64,000 nt of DNA from positions 262,882-326,881 of the forward strand of contig LUVW01000004.1 of the NCBI GenBank assembly GCA_001661515.1, in the 5' to 3' direction. Positions 34,308 through 45,243 of the stretch are shown piece after piece. Made by a program: the position numbers and the translations under genes. The notes below the pieces were generated by a model. It saw only the letters and a program-made list of their open reading frames with translations, made no database searches and had not been told where the DNA came from. The DNA is from Capniomyces stellatus. Taxonomy: Eukaryota; Kickxellomycota; Harpellomycetes; Harpellales; Legeriomycetaceae. Numbering within the stretch: position 1 is the stretch's first letter; each line of letters begins with the position of its first letter.

Positions 34308-34778
34308 TTGGTTTGTTTATTTTGTTTTTTTTTAAAAAATAAAAAAGTTGGTTCGTCTAAATTAATCCCGTTTTGACTCGTTTTTGGTTAAGGCCAACAG
34401 AATTAATTCACATCATCTCAAGCAGTGCATTTAACTACAATAACGCCGAATTGTACTGAATAACTGTAAACAACTATTAGGCCCAGATTAAAAATATATA
34501 CCCTTTAGACGAATTGGATTTCAAATCAATCAAGGCGTAACAAAGTGCTTTACAGAACTAGCAAGATTTGACGTATCAATATCCTTCAACAAGAAGCATG
34601 ATAAACCAGGCTCTCATTATTGCTGGGCCTGCTGGCTTTGCGTCTATGCAATTATGATGTTGCTTTTTAATGCTAACAAACACATTATACGTTTTAACAA
34701 GAAGCGGTGAAAGTGATCTAGCACCATCTTAATTATAACAAATCTGTGTAAATTTAGCAATCAAAAAAAAACGTACGT

Positions 34779-34826
34779 GAATAGCCGTATTTTAGGCTCT
34801 TGCCCCACTTTGATTTACGGCTATTC
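34779..34826. repeat. Inverted repeat GAATAGCCGTA with a third direct copy nearby
   Basis: Perfect 11 bp arms at 34779-34789 and 34816-34826 with a 26 nt spacer. Ten bases of the same sequence recur in direct orientation at 34921-34930. It could be a protein-binding site or a degraded element end. Confidence 0.7.
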
Positions 34827-35780
34827 TGTAATTCGTTGGGCTTGGGCGTTATAATTTACATCTAGATCATACAATTCGTGCTGACTTGGAAAACACATCA
34901 ACAATATCAGTGTGAAATACAATAGCCGTAATTATGTTACATAAAGCCAGATTGTGCTTTACTGTTGGTTTGATTTTACTTGTTTTAACAATGCGGTTGT
35001 TTGTGTATGGTTTTCTGTCTTTGCTTTGGCTTCAGGTATTCTGTTTCTTTTATTGAAATAATGTTCCTTTTTGCAGCTGTTTTTACTTCATTCTAATGTC
35101 AACTTTTAGACTTGAACCTAGCTAAAAAAAATAAAGGCTTTTTCTTGACAGTTTCACGATTTACCACCAACCTGTTGAGGTATATTTTTGGTCACTCTGT
35201 TCGGATAAAAGCCACTAAATAAAACCTTTATAACACTAAGGTGCAGTAAAGAAGCTATATTTACAATAGCAAAAAAAGACACCAGATTTTATGGCATGGT
35301 TTAAGAACGTGATATATTGATATCGATGCTGCTAAAGTTTCGTTAAAATTGCCGCTTTTTGAGCAATCAAGTAGTGTATATGATGCTAGATTATACTGGT
35401 GTTACGTTCTCGGAATCTAAACTTATCCCAAGTTATAATAATGTTTTTTTTTTAATTCAATAAAAAATGAAGAAAACATTTTGTTAATTTACAAACTATT
35501 ATTGGCCATACCAAAAACAATTCAATCAAACTCAGAAAAAAATAAAAATGTGATGCTAACCTTTCAGTCAATGAATAGAACATTTCAAAAAAGAAATTTC
35601 AATTCAGTAAAAAAAAAATGTATTTTTTTTTATAATCCAATAAAAGGGTAAAGATGTTGTTGATTCGGCAAAGTAATACAGCCAAGCCTAATATAAACAA
35701 GTTTAAACCACAAAGCAAGAGAAGGAAAGGTGATAAAGGAGGGAAGTAAGAGAGCAAGAAATGAAGAAAAAAGGAGAAAA

Positions 35781-35900
35781 GATGAAAGGATAAGAATAGT
35801 GTGAAAGGATAAGAGAAGGGTTAAAGGATAAGAGAAGGGTGAAAAGATAAGAGAAGGTTGAAAGGATAAGAGAAAGGCGAAAGGGTGAAATGATAAAAGT
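35781..35900. repeat. Purine-rich 19-bp minisatellite
   Basis: Five to six imperfect copies of GATAAGAGAAGGGTTAAAG-like units inside a longer A/G-only-biased tract (35707-35900) on the + strand. No gene adjoins it. The antisense ORF through it is only Leu/Ser/Phe repeats. Confidence 0.85.
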
Positions 35901-38900
35901 ATATGGTAATATTTTTTTTGGCTCGAGTAATTTCCACTTTTAAACACGTTTTTACTCGGGACAATGATCTAATTCCCGAAAGTTGATTGTAACTTCCCCT
36001 CTTTTGTCCAAACTAGGCAATCCTTTGATTTTGCCCAATAAACCTATTCTTAATTAGCTTTACAAGTTCGCTTTATATCGCTATCATTACCGATAATGGT
36101 TCATTTTTTAAATAGCGGGCAAATATAGTAATTCAAAAGCAGCCCGCTTATAGAAGGTAAGATTTGATAGATTATTGTTAGAAATCTATTATGTTGTATG
36201 GCCACTAACCGAATTAGTAGTGACCATAATAATTGCTGTAAAATACAAACAACCTTTTGACTGTTTGTAATTATGCATCCAATTGCCAGAAATTACAATA
36301 GCAAGAAGGCTTGGAATACTTGTTCTTATTTTGGACAAATATTATGTAATGATGCGAAGCAATAAACCGCATATTACCTACATCCTGAAAGCTATTCTGA
36401 TTACGGTATAGTAGATGGATGGAAATGGTACGTATGTTCTATATCATCTAATTGTTTACAGAACAGGCGTGGAGTATAAAAAATACACAGCAAAATGTCA
36501 AAACAAGAACCAATTATATGCTAATTTCAATCTAATAGGATGGTAACTTCGCTATTATGTGCTGTGATATAAATAAGATATAGATCCCCTAATGGTATAT
36601 CACTGCGGTAACCTAAATGTCTATGGCGTGCACTGTATCTCATCTAGTTTTAAACCATAACGTTTAAAACAAAATAACTAAGCTAGCCACTGAAATAGCT
36701 TTTGCTAGGACAGTTTTGGCTGTGAGAAAATACTGTACTCAATAGGCCAGTCGGAACTGTACTGTAACCTTGGCGATATACACGGGATCCTGATAAAATG
36801 GTTTGTTTGTGTATGTCAATCCCCAAAATCAGTATTATATTCAAGTTCGCAATACGAAGCTGAGTGGATCAGTTTCTTATAAGATAATCCGTTCGTTTAA
36901 AAGAAAAAATTCTTGTTGTTTATACGAGATACTTACTTTGTATTCACCAAATAGCCACAAATTGACTGACTGTTGTTTAATTTTGTCAACAGCTAACCCG
37001 TCATAGCAATAGCAGCTGTGTATAAACAAGCTATATGGTGCGTTGAATCGTGGGTATCGGTTTTCAAACCGCTATTATTAGCTATTTGCCCCCATTTGAA
37101 GTCTCTCGGATGACATCAACAGTAAAAAAAACAGTTAACAACGCTAGAAAATCGACTTTATACAGCCATTGCCTATTTTCTGTAAAGTGTACACAAAAGG
37201 TTTCGTTCCATATGCTCTTGAATTTAGAGCTTACAAAACCAACGTTGTGTTTCTTGAACATTACACTTATTTGAAATCCACAATCTTGCGGCTGGATAAA
37301 CCCACATTACACAATTAATCAAAGCGTAGATATAAAGCAAAATAAAAAATGCCTAAAAGCGCTGGTGTATTTGCTTTTTTTTAAAAGCATTTGCAATTAG
37401 TGCGTTCTTAAATGTCAAAATGTTTCTAGTTTAAGTGCCGTACAACATACAATTCTTAACTATTAAATTGGTGTAACAAGCGTTGGCTTTTTTTTGTTTT
37501 CAAGCAAAAACAAGCAAGTATTACACGAACAGCAAAGTTATTATCAAATAATCCATCTCTAGAAAATGTGACCAAAACTATTTCAAACTTGCTGTTTTAG
37601 GCTTTCAAAACGCGTATTGACGATACATGCGGATTGTTGTACGTTTTTACATACCAAACATAGTGCTATATATTATGTGTATGTTGAATTCTACTTTGGC
37701 CTTATCAGGCTGATTATAGATACAGCAGGACACTACAAGTAACTAGCGAACCAATGTGCCATTAACAATACCATTTTTGTGTTGGTATATAACAGTATTG
37801 CAGCTCTTTGAATGTGTTGGTCGACCCAATTGACTTGTCGGATGTTAAAAAGATAAAGAATGTGTGAATCAAACACCAATCCCCGGGATCTTAACTATTT
37901 TCTAATAAATTTGGTTTATTATCGTTCTAGAATTGTTACTCTATTTGAATTTGCCTAAATGGGTATATTTGCGACTAATATTGTTTGCTAATTAAAAGCT
38001 AAGAACTAATAAATAAATCAAATTCACGAACTAACGACTAATTTTTATTACATATGTTTTAATTACTAGTACATCAATTTATTTCCGGGTTTGTTTAAAT
38101 CCATTTTAAAAATAAAATAAACCAAAATCAAACCAAAATCAACCTCTGAACCTTATTCAAAGTCAAACTTAAAATCAAAATCAAGCTAAAAATTTCAATA
38201 ATAAAAAATAGAGCTAAAAGTTTCAATAGAGAAATCAGAATAAAAGAAAATTTAAAACCCCAACTAAATGAAACCATCTCAGCCTGATGAATTCAAGTAG
38301 TGCCGTTTTGCTTAATCAAACTGGTGGAAACTTTGTCTCGCAACATTTTTTTTCTTCAATTGCGTTTAATTAGGTTTAGATAGGTTTAATTAAACAAGTT
38401 ACCAATAATTAAAGAGTGTACAATTTTAAGGCAATTTAAATGCCAATTTACGCTAATCCGCCAACTTTAAAAATCAAGGCTAAATACTGTGATTTAAATG
38501 GGAGTTATAACAAACAGTGTTTTTACTCTTTCATGCTGCATTTCGCTTTAGTCCAGCTGATTAATAGCCCACAAATCCGAACTTTACAAGGGATTTTGTG
38601 CATTTAGCGGGAAGCTACTTGCACTTGGTTGGAGACCATATGTGCTTAGCTAGAGTCCAATTGTATTTAGCGTTACTTTAGCCAGTTGTTTTTTTCTGAT
38701 TGAAATGCTTTATTCATCTTTAATTGGCCGCTTATTAATCGGTGTTCCTTAACTGTACATAATTATATAACACACTAAATCTACTTGCGTGTTTTACAAA
38801 TCCATATTAATAATATTTTATGTAATATGACAAGCGCTTATGTAATTTCATAATTACGTTTACTAATACCAGCTTTACTATGGCTATTACGCTTATTTGT

Positions 38901-39667
38901 TTAACTTTTTTTTTTTTAAACTGATAATGCTACATGACAGCAAATTTTGCTTTTACATTTTTACCAACACAAAAGTTTGGTGGAATACCCTCTACCATTA
39001 ACCACTAGTTTTGCTGGGAACCCGTAAGGATGTGAGCTTTAGAAAAACAGGCTAATTATTCATTAAGCGTAAAGTCATTCAGTTCGTTTGCACTTTTCAA
39101 CTCGCTACTAATTACAAATCAACTTCCAATCCAATAGTCCATTTGTTCTTGCATTTATTTTTTCTTACTTTTTTCTTTCTTGAGCTTTATTTTCTGTAAA
39201 TGTGATCAAATGGTCTTCGGCTAAGAAAGTGCATCTTTATGCTGCGATTATTTGCAAAGCAAAGTTCTTGAATAAAGGGCATCAGTAAATTTTCTATTCG
39301 TTGGTTTAAAATAGAATTAGTCGATTAGCTAAAATATAATTAGAATGGATATTAATTTAATCTCTTCGCTCAAAAAACCAATCCACTTTTAAAAAAGAAA
39401 AGTCAAACCACTAAAATAAAAATGCCCAGGGTATTTGTTTGCGTCTGCACTAATTAAAACCAATGACAAAATTGTATTTAAACGAATTGGTGTGTTCTTT
39501 TTCGGTCCTGTTCTATTCACACATATACAATACATTGGTAGCTAATTATACCTCTGCTCTAATTATGATTAGTGGTACTGATTATGACCACTGTTATAGT
39601 TATAGTTATGGTTAGGGCTCTGGTTCTTGTTCTGACCTCAACTTTGGCCTTGCCCTGGTCTTAACTC

Positions 39668-39735
39668 TTGCCCTGATCTTGATCTTGATCTTGACTTTGA
39701 TATTGACTTTGATATTGATCTTGGTCTTGATTCTG
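39668..39735. repeat. Degenerate TTGATC/TTGACT hexamer array
   Basis: Hexamer-phased CTTGATCTTGATC units with substitutions, similar in unit size to the in-gene dipeptide arrays but here outside any recognised gene. Confidence 0.8.
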
Positions 39736-40945
39736 ACACTAGCTTTAACTGTATTGTTAAGTTTAATTATAACACTAAGTTTGATGTGGATGCTAGCCCT
39801 GATTCTGAAAACTCACATAGAGTCTAAAGCACTGTTTAGTTCTATAATATCAGTGATAATAAGCAAAAGTGCGTTTTGATAGAAGATAGGGTTTGTTTAT
39901 TATTTACCCTCGATATTTCAGTGGAATTTTTTTTTTTGAAACAACGTTTGCTTCTGCACCAGTTTTAAAATTAAGTTCGTCAGGTTATTGGATAACCACT
40001 TTTGTATATTTTTTTAGATTTGTAATAACATTGTAATGTTATATAAGTTTATTTTTAAATTTGTAATGGACTAGTGGAAAATATTTTGCAGTATTTTTAA
40101 TTTTTACTAGCAAGGGCTACTATTAATAATGAAGAAAACATAAACAAAATTACCAACATCTGTTACAAAAGTTTGTTCTTGCACTTGATTTTGTTAGTAT
40201 TTCAGCAGCCAAGTTAGCGCTAACATTATTTTCAGCATTAAAATTACAAGCTGATACTCTAAAAAAAAAACTTTTTACAAGTTGAAAAATTCAAGCTAAA
40301 AACAAAGCTAAAAACAAAGCTAAAAACAAAAAAAAAAGCTAAACGAAGGGACATAAAACTGAAAAGAAACAAAGATATAAAGTAGAAAAGCTTGAAAGCT
40401 TAAAGTTAATGGTAGTTAAGTAATTATCGCAAATTTATCAACAATTTCACATAGAGCGTAAAACAGCACTCAAATTTTATTAGAAGTAAATTTATAAAAC
40501 TTTATATTATCAACGTTTGTTTTACTAACTGAAAATTAATTAATTAGTTTTTTCTTACACTAAATTTTATAAATACTCTAATTTCAAATATCGTATTATC
40601 AGCAATAATATTTAATAAGAGGTAGAAGGCAAAATTAAGTAATAGGGCAACTGATTCTTAAAAGTTGATCATTTTATTAAGTAAGTATCTTTTTGTTTCT
40701 TAATCATCTAAGCTTACTTTATTATTTATAATATACACATACAAAGATATTATAAATATATCTGTCCAGATTTACATTGAAAACAATCGTAACGACTCAC
40801 AGGCTCACAAAGTCTTAGTAGACCTGCATAACCACAAAACGCGTCATTATACCCTGCTGAAAAACGTCTAATCACACTCACTTTTTCTTACACCAGACCT
40901 AGCAATAGAGTTATACTAGAACGCGCGTAGGCTTTCTAGTGTAGC

Positions 40946-42227
40946 ATGAATCATAATTCACGAAGGATGTCAAATGAAAGTATGGGAGTAATGTCAATGG
41001 ATAACACATCATTCAATAGCCAAAGTAGAGGCATTCAGAACTCTAGCAATTCTGGTAATGCAGCTGGATCTGAAAACGTGCCTACCACACCATCAAGCAA
41101 ATCTGACTTTGATAACATATCTAAAAACCGATCTCGAATGCGCTCAAAATCAAGCAACACGCCTGAAGAAACCGCAGCAAAGGCCGAAAGAAACCGTGCT
41201 GCGCAGAGAGCGTTCAGACAACGCAGAGAACAGTACGTCAAGGACCTGGAGTGGAGGGCCACTCAATTCGAGGAACTGCAACACGTAGTTCACCAACTTG
41301 CCGACGAAAACCAAATTCTGCGCATGCGCGTTGAAAGCTTGACCCATCACATCAACCAGCTAGGGCTAGCTGTTCCACCGTTGCCACCAATCAACAGGCC
41401 CCCTGTAGAGTGGGTTCCAGTTTTGCCACCTCCACCAATGCCAAATACTGTAAACAGAAGACCTGGCCTTGAATCATTGCAAAGAGTGGGATCGCAGCCT
41501 GGAATGGTTTCAGCAAACACCCACTCGCCAACCTCTGGGGCAGGTGCCTTGGCTACCTCCATCAGTACACCAGGTGGTATAATGAACAATACATCTGATA
41601 GACAGTCCGCCAGTCATGGCGGGCCTAACCAACAATTTGGTGGCAACAGAGCTGATGATAAAGTGCTAGGCGGTCACAACCAAGGCGGGCCTGGGGGCTC
41701 AGGCGTAGGAGTCATGCAATCAGGCTCCAACAACCCAGACGGCAACGTCACAAACATTCTTGGTGGACCCCTCGATAACGTAACAGGTCAGCTTCCAATC
41801 CTGCAAAGCCAGCATAGCAACCTTGACTTCCAAAACCGTAACGTAGGCTCCTCAGTTGTAGATCAGCAGTCGAGAAACTACATGTATCAGTCGCCTGGAG
41901 GAAACATGCAGAGCAATGAATACAACCCATTTGGTGAAAGAATGAACTACCAACAGGTCCCACCTGCTTCATATATGGTACCACCAAGATACCCAAACGA
42001 TCTTAGAATGGATATGAGATATACAGGTATGTAGTGCTGGAGAAGTATTAACATATTTCATCTTTGGATTTAAACTTAAACCTTAATTCCATCCTTGCCC
42101 TTGATTACTAAACCCACGCTTCTCTATCCCCTATCTTGCTCCCCCCCATTACTATCAAACAATAGACAACTACGTTTTAGAGTCTAATGAGTCCAATTAT
42201 GCACCACCTCATGGTAATCGCATTTAA
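40946..42227 (+). CDS. Yap/AP-1-like bZIP transcription factor, probably 2 exons
   Basis: The basic region NRAAQRAFRQRREQYVKDLE carries the fungal Yap-type NxxAQxxFR signature (about residues 77-100) and is followed by a leucine-zipper heptad (FEELQHVVHQLADENQILRM). A Pro-rich segment (PPLPPINRPPVEWVP) and a Gly/Asn/Gln-rich tail follow. The first exon is open to 42034, where it would end GM-stop. However, GTATGT at 42027, TACTAAAC at 42106 and AATAG at 42163 define a likely 139 bp intron. Splicing replaces the last two residues with a 20-residue tail (DNYVLESNESNYAPPHGNRI) and stops at 42227, giving about 380 aa. The bZIP call is firm; the intron is probable. It stands alone, flanked by 9.2 kb and 2.5 kb without genes. 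Confidence 0.85.
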
Positions 42228-42796
42228 ACTTGTGATGCCCCAATATATACACACATATACATACACAAGGACCACGATAAAACAGACTCAAAAAAAAAGC
42301 TCTCGAACTGTACACGCTAATACTTTACAATTTATTGCTAAAATGCTGAAATATCCGGTCTGCGTTACTGCCTTTGGATATTTTACTTATTTAGATTTTT
42401 CTTAATTTATTGTAGAATTTTTATGATTAGGCAAACTATTTTTACTTTAGATTATTATTTAGTTATCTTCAATTTTTAGATTTTACTTCCTTTCAACTAT
42501 GCTAGACTTCTTTTGCCCTTCCTTTTTTTTCACGGCTGAATCTATTATACTTACGTTACGCTTTTCTCTTCCGAAGGGTGTACCTTACGGCTAATAAAAT
42601 TTGTTTTAATATATAAAATACACTCACCAAACTGAAAATAAATTTTAGTTCTCGAGCCGATTAACGAGTATGTCCATTCTCCTATCTTGTTTAGAACAAG
42701 TCATGAATTTAAAATGTCATCTACAGCTTTGGGTTTGACTTGTAAACTGACTTTTGAAACTTCAGGCTCAAACTTGAGCTTGGATCGTATGAATAA

Positions 42797-42895
42797 AATT
42801 GTAAAAGCTGGTGTATATATGAATTATACGAATAGTGTTGTAAAAGCTGGTATATATGAATTATATAAATCGAGTTGTAAAGGCTGGAGTGTGAT
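42797..42895. repeat. ~40-bp tandem repeat, three imperfect copies
   Basis: Each copy begins TTGTAAAAGCTGG and runs through TATATGAATTATA. Starts are near 42799, 42839 and 42876; the third copy is partial. Confidence 0.85.
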
Positions 42896-44555
42896 TGTAT
42901 CTGGCTTAATTTTTATTTTTTTAGAAATAACTAGTCGCTTTTTTTTGAATAGTTGTTAAAAATACATCTAGCCTTGAACTTGGTTCTAGTTGTCAGGTTT
43001 CCCAGTACCAGTGGGGGTTAAAAGATATTAATTGCTTCACCAGATACCGTTTCAATTTAGTATAACTTGTTCATTCAAGTCGCGTTCACTTTATGTTTGA
43101 TTTGTTTTAAGTATGTAGAAGAGATTTCATTACCAAAACATAAACCTAGTAATGGTATTTGGTAAGGGTCAACTCTGGCCTTGTTTCTAACCTTGATCAA
43201 CATGTTTGAGTTTTACGTAGCAACAAATTCCGGCTTTTGTGTTATTGAAATGTGTATATTTTTGGTAAGAACAAGTGGACGTTTTAATATTACCATGACA
43301 CATTTTTCTGTAATTTTTACATTTCCCCACTTTGCTAATTCACAATCAAGTCATTGGGCTGGTATATCAGATATTTGTTACATACAATCTGGCAGGGTTA
43401 GATGGTGTGGTTTTTATCTAATTGATTTTAAATCAACCGTTTTAATCGCAAGGATTTCAGGTAAAATGCTAGGTAATTTATTTGATATTATAGATTTTAA
43501 CCAGTTTGATTAGAAATACCTCTTAACACTGACATCATCACAAAAATTACATTTTTTTTTCTCTTTTTCTTTTGTAAAATTGTTTCAATCATTACAAATC
43601 ATCACAAGGCCACAAATCGCCACAACCTGTTACTAAAAAAAACGTGTTACAAAGGAACCTTAACTATTTCGGATCAAAAAATTTAAAATTAATCTCGCCC
43701 TTCACACACTCTAACTATTAGTTTTGCCAGCAGTAAACTCGTTTTCATCTACCCGCATATTGTTTGGTGAAATACAAGTTAAGTGAGTGTGATAGTTTAA
43801 TGATACACGAAAAACGAATGTAACATATGCCAAACCTTCTGTTATTTCTCACAAGTTGAGCCAGAGGACACCCACCCACAACAATGGGCTTTGGTTAAGA
43901 TTCGGTTTACCAAGTATAGCTCGATGTAGCAAATTGGATTGACAAACGTTCATAGTTATAGCTATAAATACAATTGTTCCGGATCAAACAGTAATCTCAC
44001 TTTGCAACAACACAAGTGGTACTATTTATAAAGCGTATTGATTTATCCCTTAAATAGTGCATGGGAATTGTTGTGCATGTTGTCTTGAGATAAAACAGAT
44101 CATTCTAGAATAGAAAAGTACTTATGGCAGCGGATGTAGTCTATAAATACACTAGTTGTAAAATCACAATTGGCACGGTAGCCTCCCCCCTGCCGTACTC
44201 AGCTTACACTTAAACTTGACCAAAACACAAAAGGCCGCAATAACTGAAAATAAAATAACACGCAAATTAACCCAACTGCTTGATAAAAAAAATATTAACA
44301 AGTTATATAAACAAGTACATTGATAATAAAGAGGAACTACACATTTCAATAAAAAAAAAGGGGAAGAGCTATATGGATCAATAATACTGATGATACTTTA
44401 ATAAAGATCCCAAAGAAGAAGCTAAATGCTATATATTTTAATAAAAAAATGTGAGAAAGAGCTATTATACTTCACAAGAAATACTTGTTATTTATTCTCT
44501 AGTTGCCTTGTCTGTGTTATTCGATATTTCGCTATTGAAATTGGTCCCTTTATCA

Positions 44556-44706
44556 CACACACACACACATACACACACACATACACACACACACACACAC
44601 TCTCTCTCTCTCTCTCTCTCTTTCTCTCTTTCTCTCTTTCTCTCACTCTCTCACTCTCTCACTCTCTCACTCTCTCACTCTCTCACTCTCTCACTCTCTC
44701 ACTCTT
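44556..44706. repeat. Compound microsatellite (CA)n-(CT)n-(CACTCTCT)n
   Basis: A CA-dinucleotide block with ATAC interruptions (44556-44600) is followed by CT (44600-44640) and then about eight CACTCTCT octamers. It ends about 50 bp beyond the stop of the two-TM gene on the minus strand. Confidence 0.95.
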
Positions 44707-44754
44707 TCTATCTTTCTCTGCAAGTTTAGCACAAGTGTTGGGCTGTTTACTGAT

Positions 44755-45243
44755 TTATGTGTGTTGCTGGTGTTGCTGATGTTGCGTGGGGTTGTAGTGA
44801 GGAACAACGTTTGGGGGATATTTGGGTGGGAATGTGTTTAGATGTGGAACGGAGTTTGGGGCATGTGGGTAATACATTTGCTGGTGTGCGACTGCCAGGT
44901 TGTTTCTTGGGTATATGCCGTTGACGATGTAGAATGGGTCGGTTCCAGGGTGTTTAAACCAATCAATTTTCTTTTTGCGATCTTTTATGACGCAGGAGAT
45001 AGAGTAGATGTTGTATGCCAAAAACGAGATGTTGAGGATGAAAAAGACCCAGTTGTAAGAGCTTGAGTAGTTGCCTCGCATGTTGGAAATAGAGATTGAG
45101 GCGAACAGTGTGAATGCTAGACCAGTGATTGTGAACAAAACCAGTAATATGTTTGCCTTTTTCTTTACTTTAGCAATGTTCCTGGCGCGGGATTCCTCCA
45201 CAACTTCGGGAGGGTAGGACTGAAGCGGAGCTGTGTTCTGCAT
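44755..45243 (-). CDS. Two-transmembrane protein of unknown function, 162 aa
   Basis: I do not recognise a family. A short N-terminus with a basic KVKKK stretch precedes a hydrophobic helix (about 31-53, ANILLVLFTITGLAFTLFAS). A short polar loop and a second helix (about 63-86, YNWVFFILNISFLAYNIYSI) follow, then a basic DRKKKIDW. The C-terminal 60 residues are Pro/His/Tyr/Gln-rich and end in QHQQHQQHT. The likely topology is a hairpin in a membrane with both ends on the same side. The upstream sense strand is A-rich like other leaders here. The reading frame is compositionally unlike its AT-rich surroundings, which supports a real gene. Confidence 0.6.
   Translation of the reverse strand: MQNTAPLQSYPPEVVEESRARNIAKVKKKANILLVLFTITGLAFTLFASISISNMRGNYSSSYNWVFFILNISFLAYNIYSISCVIKDRKKKIDWFKHPGTDPFYIVNGIYPRNNLAVAHQQMYYPHAPNSVPHLNTFPPKYPPNVVPHYNPTQHQQHQQHT

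Larger units (their letters stand above)
31748..40945. other. 9.2 kb AT-rich region without recognisable genes
   Basis: No ORF here shows family similarity, and the longest are low-complexity or stop-limited. It holds two adjacent small palindromes (33266-33291), an inverted repeat (34779-34826), one weak small-peptide candidate (34158-34307), a purine-rich minisatellite (35781-35900), a degenerate hexamer array (39668-39735), AAAAACAAAGCT repeats near 40290-40345 and many A/T homopolymers. No terminal repeats, transposase or reverse transcriptase were recognised. Confidence 0.65.
42228..44754. other. 2.5 kb intergenic region, repeat-bearing
   Basis: AT-rich. It contains a ~40 bp tandem repeat (42797-42895) and the compound microsatellite at 44556-44706. 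Short ORFs across the repeats show no family features. Confidence 0.65.

Noticed and set aside
35630..35947. 105-residue minus ORF over the purine minisatellite
   Set aside because: Composed of repeat-derived Leu/Ser/Phe; no start context or homology.
39594..39617. GTTATAGTTATGGTTAGGG, telomere-like
   Set aside because: Only one true TTAGGG-like unit within degenerate GTTATA words; not enough for an interstitial telomere.
31748..40945. Transposon in the gene desert
   Set aside because: No terminal repeats, target duplications or transposase/reverse-transcriptase motifs could be recognised; only short local repeats.
40946..42227. Idea that the bZIP gene is HAC1 with an Ire1-type intron
   Set aside because: The basic region is Yap-type rather than Hac1-type, and the intron has ordinary GT, TACTAA-like and AG signals rather than Ire1 stem-loops.
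42687..42959. 90-residue ORF across the 42.8 kb repeat
   Set aside because: Open frame is produced by the tandem repeat (VKAGxY units) and has no upstream context for a gene.
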